Origin: Verrucomicrobiales bacterium
GTDB taxonomy: Bacteria; Verrucomicrobiota; Verrucomicrobiia; Limisphaerales; RI-55
Direction of reading: 5' to 3'
DNA: 5,063 nt
Assembly: GCA_003484235.1 (NCBI GenBank)
Contig: DNDP01000411.1
Span: 1-5,063, forward strand
Positions 1-5,063 of the stretch are shown one piece after another. Under the pieces are notes generated by a model, which was given only the letters and a program-made list of their open reading frames with translations, was not told the DNA's origin and searched no databases. Position numbers and translations under genes: made by a program. Position 1 is the stretch's first letter, and each line of letters begins with the position of its first letter.

Positions 1-923
1 CCGTCGTGGTTTTCATCGCCGTCGCCGAAGACGGCTCAATGCACTGGAGTCTCGTGCAGCCCGAGGTGGCGCGTTTCGCCAACACCGTGTCTGTCGAACG
101 GGCGGGATTCGCGTGGAGCGATCCGGGTCCGGTGCCGCGGACGCTGCGACAGGAGGCGCACGAGCTGCAGCTGCTGCTTTCGCGGCTTGGTTTGAAGCCG
201 CCCTACATCCTCGTGGGTCATTCCGTCGGCGGGCTCGTCGCGCGCGTCTTTGCGCAGGAGCATCCCGATGCCGTGGCCGGCATGGTGCTGGTCGATGCGA
301 CCGATCCCGACACGACGTTGATGCAGGGGCGGGAGGAGAACGGCCAATGGGTCAACCGCCTCGTCCGCGTGCGGGAAACCGCCACCCGGCGGGCCGTTCC
401 GCCGCCGCAGACAATGAACTCGAGTCCGCCTCTGCCGCCGACGGCGGAGGAACTCGAGCAGTGGGAGCAGCTGCGATCGATGTTCGGGCCGCCCAGCATC
501 CAGCCGCCCTTTGACCGCCTGCCCGCCGCCGCGCAGACCGCGCTCCTCTGGGCACGGGCCCATCCCAAGATCACCCGCGCCTCGGAAGACTACTTTGCCG
601 AGGAGTTGGCGGCACTTTTCGAAACGGACCGCACGGATCCGCGGCCGCTGGGAGAACGGCCGTTGATCGTGCTCGCGAGCCGCCAGCAGGCCGTCGAGGT
701 CCCCCGCGGCATCGCTCCCGGCGGGTGGGCGGCGGCAAATGACGAGAAGGCGCGGCAGAAGGAACGCATGGCCGGCCTGTCACGCAACAGCCTTTTCCGC
801 CGCGACGAGCGGAGCGGACATCATCTTCACGTGGAGAACCCCGGGCTGGTCATCGCCGCGGTCGAGGCCGTTGTCGGCTCGATTGTGAACGGCGGGCAGC
901 TCTCCGCAGACTCGATTCCCTGA
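1..923 (+). CDS. Alpha/beta-hydrolase fold protein, 5' end outside the window
   Basis: This is a predicted serine hydrolase of the alpha/beta-hydrolase fold; the substrate is unknown. The frame is open to the left edge (first full codon at base 3), so the GTG at 6 is probably internal and the true start, any signal peptide and most of the oxyanion-loop region are missing. Numbering from that GTG, the visible part opens in a beta strand followed by WSLVQPEVARFA and ERAGFAWSDPGP (about 14-42), typical of this hydrolase group. The nucleophile elbow is GHSVGG with Ser73 (codon 222-224). D97 in VLVDATDPD, after the next strand, is the best candidate acid. The late strand PLIVLASR has no Asp directly after it. 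The catalytic His is probably H272 in SGHHLHVENP (codon 819-821). The helical lid, about 105-215, is rich in Pro, Arg and Glu. The stop lies 4 bases before the downstream permease start, which suggests co-transcription. The fold call is firm; esterase, lipase or other activity cannot be told apart. Confidence 0.87.
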   Translation, partial: VVVFIAVAEDGSMHWSLVQPEVARFANTVSVERAGFAWSDPGPVPRTLRQEAHELQLLLSRLGLKPPYILVGHSVGGLVARVFAQEHPDAVAGMVLVDATDPDTTLMQGREENGQWVNRLVRVRETATRRAVPPPQTMNSSPPLPPTAEELEQWEQLRSMFGPPSIQPPFDRLPAAAQTALLWARAHPKITRASEDYFAEELAALFETDRTDPRPLGERPLIVLASRQQAVEVPRGIAPGGWAAANDEKARQKERMAGLSRNSLFRRDERSGHHLHVENPGLVIAAVEAVVGSIVNGGQLSADSIP

Positions 924-927
924 ACCC

Positions 928-3366
928 ATGAACACGCTGAAATTCGCCCTTCGGCAACTGATCAAGCACCCTGGCTTCACCACCGTGGCGGTGCTCGCAC
1001 TCGGACTCGGCATTGCGGTGAACACCGCGATGTTCACGCTCGCCAATGCGCTGCTCTGGCGCCCCGTCCCCGGCATCCCCGAACCGGAGGGGCTGGTGCA
1101 GCTCGGCCGGAGCTTCAACGGCGAGGGGTTCGGCACCATGGCGCACGGTGACCTGCAGCTCTTTCGCGAGCACTCCCGGACGCTGGAAAGTGTCGCCGCC
1201 CGGTTCGGGCTTGCCCTGGGTCTGGGCCACGAAGGCAGCTCGGAACGGATCGACGGCGCGCTGGTTTCCGCCAGTTACTTCGAGGTGCTGGGCATCTCCA
1301 TGGCGCTGGGCCGCAGCTTTGAGCCGATCGACGACACCCGGCTGGGCGCCAATCCGGCCGTGGTCCTGAGCCACGGTCTCTGGCAACGCCGGTTCGCCGG
1401 CGATCCCGCCATTCTTGGCCGCACCATCACGCTCAACGGTCAATCCCTGACCGTGGTCGGCGTGGCGCCGGAAGGGTTCACGGGTGGCGAACGGTTTGGC
1501 CGGACCGAGGCCTGGGTCCCGCTGGCCATGGTTGATGCGCTCGGCGCCATGGAGGATGCCGCCAGATTGATGGCCAGCACCGAAGCCGTCTGGTTGCGGG
1601 CGGTCGGCCGGCTGAAGCCCGGCGTATCGATCGAACAGGCGGAGGGGGAACTGAGCGGACTGCTCCGACAGCAGCCGCAACAGCCTTCGCCGGACGGGAC
1701 CGAATTGGGGATCCGGCTGGCAGCCGGGCTGGGCATTGATCCCAACGAACGATCCGAAGTGGTCCAGGTCTCCGTGTTGCTGCAGGCCTTCGTGGCGCTG
1801 GTGCTGTTGATCGGCTGTGCGAACGTCGCCAACCTCCAGATCGTGCGCGGCATGCGCCGCGTCCGGGAGCTCGGCATCCGGTTCGCGCTCGGCGCCAGCC
1901 GGTGGCAGGTGATCCGCCAGCTGTTCGCCGAGAACGCGCTGCTGGCCGCCATGGCCGCCGTGGTCGGCCTGCTGCTGGGCTGGTGGTTCACACCGGTCGT
2001 TGCCGCCCTGACGGGGGACCGCATCCCGGCTGAGGCGGCCGGTCTGGCGCCGGATGCCCGGGTGATCGGCTTCGCCGCCCTGCTGGCGGTGGTGGCCGCA
2101 ATGGTGACCGGGCTTCTGCCCGCCTGGCGGTCCGTGCGGGGAGAGGTCTTTGAAACGTTGAAGGAGACCTCCGCCCAGGGCGGATCCGGCCGGTCGCGCC
2201 TGCGCGATGGCTTCGTCGTGGCGCAGATTGCGTTGTCGATGCTCCTGCTGGTGGGTGCCGGGCTGTTTCTGCGGTCCCTCGGCGCCATGCTGAACGTGAA
2301 GCCCGGCTACAACCCGGAGAACGTGGTGATCGCGAACATCGATGTCGGGTTGAACGGCTACGATGAACAGCGCGGGCGTCAGTACTTCGAAAGCCTGCTC
2401 GAACGGCTCCGGGAAGTGCCCGGTGTCCGAACCGCGGCACTGGCACCGTTTTCGCCGTTCAACCGGGCGGCCTTTGGCGCGCCGGCGGAAGTGGCCGATC
2501 CGGCCGGCGGCGCACCGCGGCAGTTGCAGACGTCCTTCACCCACGTCTCGCCGGACTTTTTCGCCACCCTTGAAATGCCGCTCGTGGCCGGCCGCCCGTT
2601 CCAGCAGCAGGACCGTTCCGGCAGCGCCGCGGTGGCCATCGTTGATGAAGGCACGGCGAAACAGCTCTGGCCGGATCAGGTGGCCGTCGGTCAGACGCTC
2701 CGCCTGGCCGGGATGGACGGCTGGCGCACGCTGGAGGTGGTGGGCGTGGTGCGGGAGGCGCGCTACCGCGATCTCACGTTCCAGGCGGACCGGACGGTCT
2801 ACCTGCCCTTTGACCAGAACTACCAGAGCTGGATGACGCTGTTGGTCCGGACCGAGTCGTCGCCGGAGGCGATGATCCGGACGCTGCACCAGGAGGCGGC
2901 GGCGATCGATGCCAGCGTGCCGCTCCACCAGATTCGCACGCTGGTCCAGCAACGGGAGGACTCGCTCTGGCAGCAGCGACTGATGGTGAACCTGATGGGC
3001 GGCTTCGCGCTGCTCGCTTTGGCGCTGGCCACGCTCGGCATCTACGGCGTGATGAGCCACAACGTCGCCCAGCGGACCCGCGAGCTCGGCGTGCGCATCG
3101 CCCTGGGCGCCGCCCGGCGGGACGTGCTCGGCTTGATTCTCAAGCAAGGATCGCGGCTCGCGCTGCTCGGCGTGGGCGTCGGCCTCGTGCTGAGTCTGGG
3201 ACTCTCGCGCCTGATCGCCAGCCGGCTGTTCGGCATCGGCGCGCACGATCCCCTCACCCACGCGGCGATCCTGGTCCTCCTGATGGGCGCCGCCCTGCTG
3301 GCCTGCTGGCTGCCGGCGCGCCGTGCGGCCCGGGTCGATCCCCTGGTGGCCCTGCGGGCCGAATGA
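928..3366 (+). CDS. ADOP-family ABC transporter permease (two MacB/FtsX modules)
   Basis: An integral inner-membrane permease of the MacB/FtsX superfamily, 812 residues, the usual length for the ADOP family. It has two modules. Module 1 has TM1 (about 17-43), a periplasmic MacB-type core domain (about 50-250) and TM2-4 (about 281-301, 338-360, 378-398). Module 2 has TM5 (about 429-449), a second core domain (about 455-670) and TM6-8 (about 689-710, 745-765, 780-797). The cytoplasmic loops after TM2 and TM6 carry RELGIRFALGASRW (313-326) and RELGVRIALGAARR (718-731), matching the ATPase-coupling loop of MacB. The C-terminus, LPARRAARVDPLVALRAE, also resembles the MacB end. There is no Walker A or B motif, so ATP hydrolysis must come from another protein if it occurs. 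The ATG at 928 is supported by alignment with the next gene (MNTLKFALRQL against MNDFKFALRQL). No Shine-Dalgarno sequence is evident, so translation may be coupled to the hydrolase gene. Substrate unknown. Confidence 0.94.
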   Translation: MNTLKFALRQLIKHPGFTTVAVLALGLGIAVNTAMFTLANALLWRPVPGIPEPEGLVQLGRSFNGEGFGTMAHGDLQLFREHSRTLESVAARFGLALGLGHEGSSERIDGALVSASYFEVLGISMALGRSFEPIDDTRLGANPAVVLSHGLWQRRFAGDPAILGRTITLNGQSLTVVGVAPEGFTGGERFGRTEAWVPLAMVDALGAMEDAARLMASTEAVWLRAVGRLKPGVSIEQAEGELSGLLRQQPQQPSPDGTELGIRLAAGLGIDPNERSEVVQVSVLLQAFVALVLLIGCANVANLQIVRGMRRVRELGIRFALGASRWQVIRQLFAENALLAAMAAVVGLLLGWWFTPVVAALTGDRIPAEAAGLAPDARVIGFAALLAVVAAMVTGLLPAWRSVRGEVFETLKETSAQGGSGRSRLRDGFVVAQIALSMLLLVGAGLFLRSLGAMLNVKPGYNPENVVIANIDVGLNGYDEQRGRQYFESLLERLREVPGVRTAALAPFSPFNRAAFGAPAEVADPAGGAPRQLQTSFTHVSPDFFATLEMPLVAGRPFQQQDRSGSAAVAIVDEGTAKQLWPDQVAVGQTLRLAGMDGWRTLEVVGVVREARYRDLTFQADRTVYLPFDQNYQSWMTLLVRTESSPEAMIRTLHQEAAAIDASVPLHQIRTLVQQREDSLWQQRLMVNLMGGFALLALALATLGIYGVMSHNVAQRTRELGVRIALGAARRDVLGLILKQGSRLALLGVGVGLVLSLGLSRLIASRLFGIGAHDPLTHAAILVLLMGAALLACWLPARRAARVDPLVALRAE

Positions 3367-3382
3367 AAAGAACCTCAAACAC

Positions 3383-3386
3383 GGGA
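3383..3386 (+). promoter_or_regulatory. Possible weak ribosome binding site for the second permease
   Basis: GGGA lies four bases before the ATG at 3391, in the 24-base spacer between the two permease genes. It is a short and rather close match to a Shine-Dalgarno core and may be chance. It is the only candidate in the spacer; the equivalent region before 928 has none. The start itself rests on protein alignment, not on this site. Confidence 0.25.
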
Positions 3387-3390
3387 CACG

Positions 3391-5063
3391 ATGAACGACT
3401 TCAAATTTGCCCTCCGCCAGCTGCTGAAGAATCCCGGCTACACGCTCATCGTGGTGCTGGTGCTGGGTCTGGGGGTGGCCATCAACACCGCCATCTTCAC
3501 CGTCACCAACGCCGTGCTCTTCCGGCCGGTGCCCGCCGTGCCCCAACAGGACCGGCTGGTGCAGATGCTGCGTTCCCACGAGGGAGGCCGCCAGTCGCAG
3601 ATGGCCTACGCCGATTTCCTCCACTTCCGCGAGCACAGCCAGAGCTTCGATGGCCTGGCCGCATTCCGCGATGCCCCGATGGGACTCGGCTACGCAGATG
3701 AGACGGAACGCATCCGGGGCGACGTCGTTTCGGGCAGCTTCTTCGAAGTGTTGCGGGTGCCGATGGTTGCCGGCCGGTCGTTTCTGCCGGAGGAGGATGG
3801 TGCCCTGGAGGCGCACCCGGTCGCCGTGATCAGCCATCGGCTGTGGCAGCGCCGGTTCGGCGGCCGCCCGGAGGTGGTGGGGGAACGGGTGGAACTGAAC
3901 GGCAGCGCCTTCACGGTGATCGGCGTCACGGCGCGGGGCTTCCTTGGGCTCAACCGCAAGGACCCAACCGATGTCTGGGTGCCGATGGCCATGATCAGAA
4001 GCGCGCTGCCCTCGATGGAGGACCCCGCGAAGCTGATGAACAGTCACGAGATCGTCTGGCATGGTGTCGTGGGAAGGCTGCGGGACGGCGTGACGCTCGG
4101 CCGCGCCCAGGCGGAGATCGACAGCCTGTTCCAACCGATTTTGGACCGGCTCCCGCAGCAGGCCGCGGAGATGAGGATTCAACTCGTCTCCGGCATCGGT
4201 GTCATTGCCTGGGCAAAGGCCCGGCTCAACCTGTTCTTCATCCTGCTCCAGTGCGTGGTGGGGCTCGTCCTGATCGTGGCGTGCGCCAACGTTGCCAACC
4301 TGCAGCTGGCCCGCGGGGTGAAACGCACCCGGGAGCTCGGAATCCGCTATTCGCTGGGCGCCACCCGCTGGCGGATCGTCCGCAGCCTGCTGGTGGAAAA
4401 TGTCATGCTTGCCCTGCTGGCCGCCAGTGTGGGTGCCCTGCTCAGCATGTGGTTCATCCAGGGGACCACCCGGTTGCTGCCCGCATCGGTCGTGCTGGAC
4501 TCCATCACGCTGACCCCTGACCTGCGGGTCTGCCTGTTTGCCGGAGCGATTGCCCTGGTTGCCGCAGTGGGAGCCGGGCTGTTTCCAGCACTGCGCGTGG
4601 GCCGGCTTTCGCTGATCCCGACCTTGAAGGAGTTTGCCGCACTCACCGGAACCCGCAGCTCCCGGCTCAGCAACGGGTTCGTCGTCACGCAGGTGACGCT
4701 CTCGGTGATCCTCCTGCTGGGAGCCGGTCTGTTCCTTCGCTCCGTCCAGCACGCCGTCCACGTGGATCCGGGCATGAACGTGAGTCGGGTCGCGATCGGT
4801 TCGCTGGACCTGGGCATGCGCGGCTACGACGAAGCACGGGGTCGGCGTTTCTACGATGAACTGCTGGAACGCGTGCGCGCCCTGCCCGGCGTGCAGTCGG
4901 CGGGGCTGGCACCGTTTGCCCCCTTCAGCGGGGCCGGCTTCTTCGCCCCGCTGGAAAGCGTGCCGGCCGATGGCGCGGCACCTGTCGCCATGCAGGTCAA
5001 CTTCACGGCGGTGACCCCGGACTGGCTGGATACCCTGGAGTTGCCGGTACTGGCGGGCCGGGG
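3391..5063 (+). CDS. Second ADOP-family ABC transporter permease, 3' end outside the window
   Basis: A paralogue of the preceding permease, open from the ATG at 3391 to the right edge with no stop (557 full codons plus two bases). The start MNDFKFALRQLLKNPG aligns with the upstream gene without gaps; 36 of the first 60 residues are identical by hand count. Visible parts are TM1 (about 17-43), the first periplasmic core domain (about 50-250), TM2 (about 280-300) ending in CANVANLQ, the coupling loop RELGIRYSLGATRW (314-327), TM3 (about 337-357), TM4 (about 379-400), TM5 (about 430-449) and the first part of the second core domain. The edge falls at the point equivalent to residue 556 or so of the upstream protein, so roughly 255 residues should remain outside, including the last three TMs. 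No ATPase domain is seen. It lies 24 bases after the previous stop and is probably in the same operon. It could pair with the upstream permease or work alone; the sequence does not decide. Confidence 0.93.
   Translation, partial: MNDFKFALRQLLKNPGYTLIVVLVLGLGVAINTAIFTVTNAVLFRPVPAVPQQDRLVQMLRSHEGGRQSQMAYADFLHFREHSQSFDGLAAFRDAPMGLGYADETERIRGDVVSGSFFEVLRVPMVAGRSFLPEEDGALEAHPVAVISHRLWQRRFGGRPEVVGERVELNGSAFTVIGVTARGFLGLNRKDPTDVWVPMAMIRSALPSMEDPAKLMNSHEIVWHGVVGRLRDGVTLGRAQAEIDSLFQPILDRLPQQAAEMRIQLVSGIGVIAWAKARLNLFFILLQCVVGLVLIVACANVANLQLARGVKRTRELGIRYSLGATRWRIVRSLLVENVMLALLAASVGALLSMWFIQGTTRLLPASVVLDSITLTPDLRVCLFAGAIALVAAVGAGLFPALRVGRLSLIPTLKEFAALTGTRSSRLSNGFVVTQVTLSVILLLGAGLFLRSVQHAVHVDPGMNVSRVAIGSLDLGMRGYDEARGRRFYDELLERVRALPGVQSAGLAPFAPFSGAGFFAPLESVPADGAAPVAMQVNFTAVTPDWLDTLELPVLAGR

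Noticed and set aside
36..574. Several minus-strand open frames opposite the hydrolase gene.
   Set aside because: They overlap the hydrolase frame with its GHSVGG elbow, and their products are Arg-rich and low in complexity, typical of antisense frames in GC-rich DNA.
3367..3390. The spacer between the permeases as a possible terminator or promoter.
   Set aside because: At 24 bases it holds no inverted repeat followed by a T run and no recognisable -35/-10 pair.
3363..3701. A plus-strand open frame whose ATG overlaps the stop of the first permease (ATGA), resembling a translationally coupled small gene.
   Set aside because: It overlaps the start of the second permease in another frame. Its product is Arg-, Ala- and Pro-rich with no recognisable motif, while the frame from 3391 gives an unmistakable permease N-terminus.
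3843..4520. A 225-codon plus-strand open frame inside the second permease.
   Set aside because: It is an out-of-frame shadow: the product is rich in Gly, Arg, Ala and Pro, and the overlapping frame encodes conserved permease domains.
850..4761. A 1303-codon open frame on the minus strand across both permease genes, rich in His, Gln, Arg, Gly and Pro and with internal repetition.
   Set aside because: Its codons line up exactly with the sense codons of both permeases, so it stays open only because TTA, CTA and TCA are absent from about 1,270 consecutive sense codons, as expected in a GC-rich gene. Its internal repeat is the mirror of the two paralogous genes, and its composition is that of an antisense shadow. 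The plus-strand proteins have clear family motifs and membrane segments.

Overview
The window is a GC-rich bacterial segment with three co-directional plus-strand genes packed almost end to end. They are the 3' part of an alpha/beta-hydrolase gene (1-923), a complete 812-residue permease of the MacB/FtsX type (928-3366), and a second permease, paralogous to the first, that runs off the right edge (3391-5063). Gaps between genes are 4 and 24 bases. No stretch of more than 24 bases lacks a gene, and I see no RNA gene, mobile element, CRISPR array, promoter or terminator.

Both permeases have the two-module layout of the ADOP ('acidobacterial duplicated orphan permease') family: TM, periplasmic core domain, three TMs, then the same again, with no ATP-binding domain. 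Tandem ADOP genes that begin like MN(D/T)xKFALRQLxKxPG are common in Verrucomicrobiota and Acidobacteriota. The GC-rich codon use fits either, and I lean weakly towards Verrucomicrobiota. This placement is inferred from family distribution and is not shown by any marker in the window.

The spacing suggests one transcript. The hydrolase would act on an unknown ester, amide or similar small substrate. The two permeases would form, or contribute to, an inner-membrane ABC-type machine working on something in the periplasm or envelope. No ATPase, outer-membrane partner or regulator is visible, so substrate and direction of transport cannot be stated. The permeases keep the conserved cytoplasmic loop that normally docks on an ATPase, so a partner encoded elsewhere is plausible.

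I found no convincing undescribed system. The points most worth checking are the hydrolase-permease coupling, the retained ATPase-docking motif in permeases that lack an ATPase, and the old tandem duplication. A very long antisense open frame across both permeases is a codon-usage artefact.
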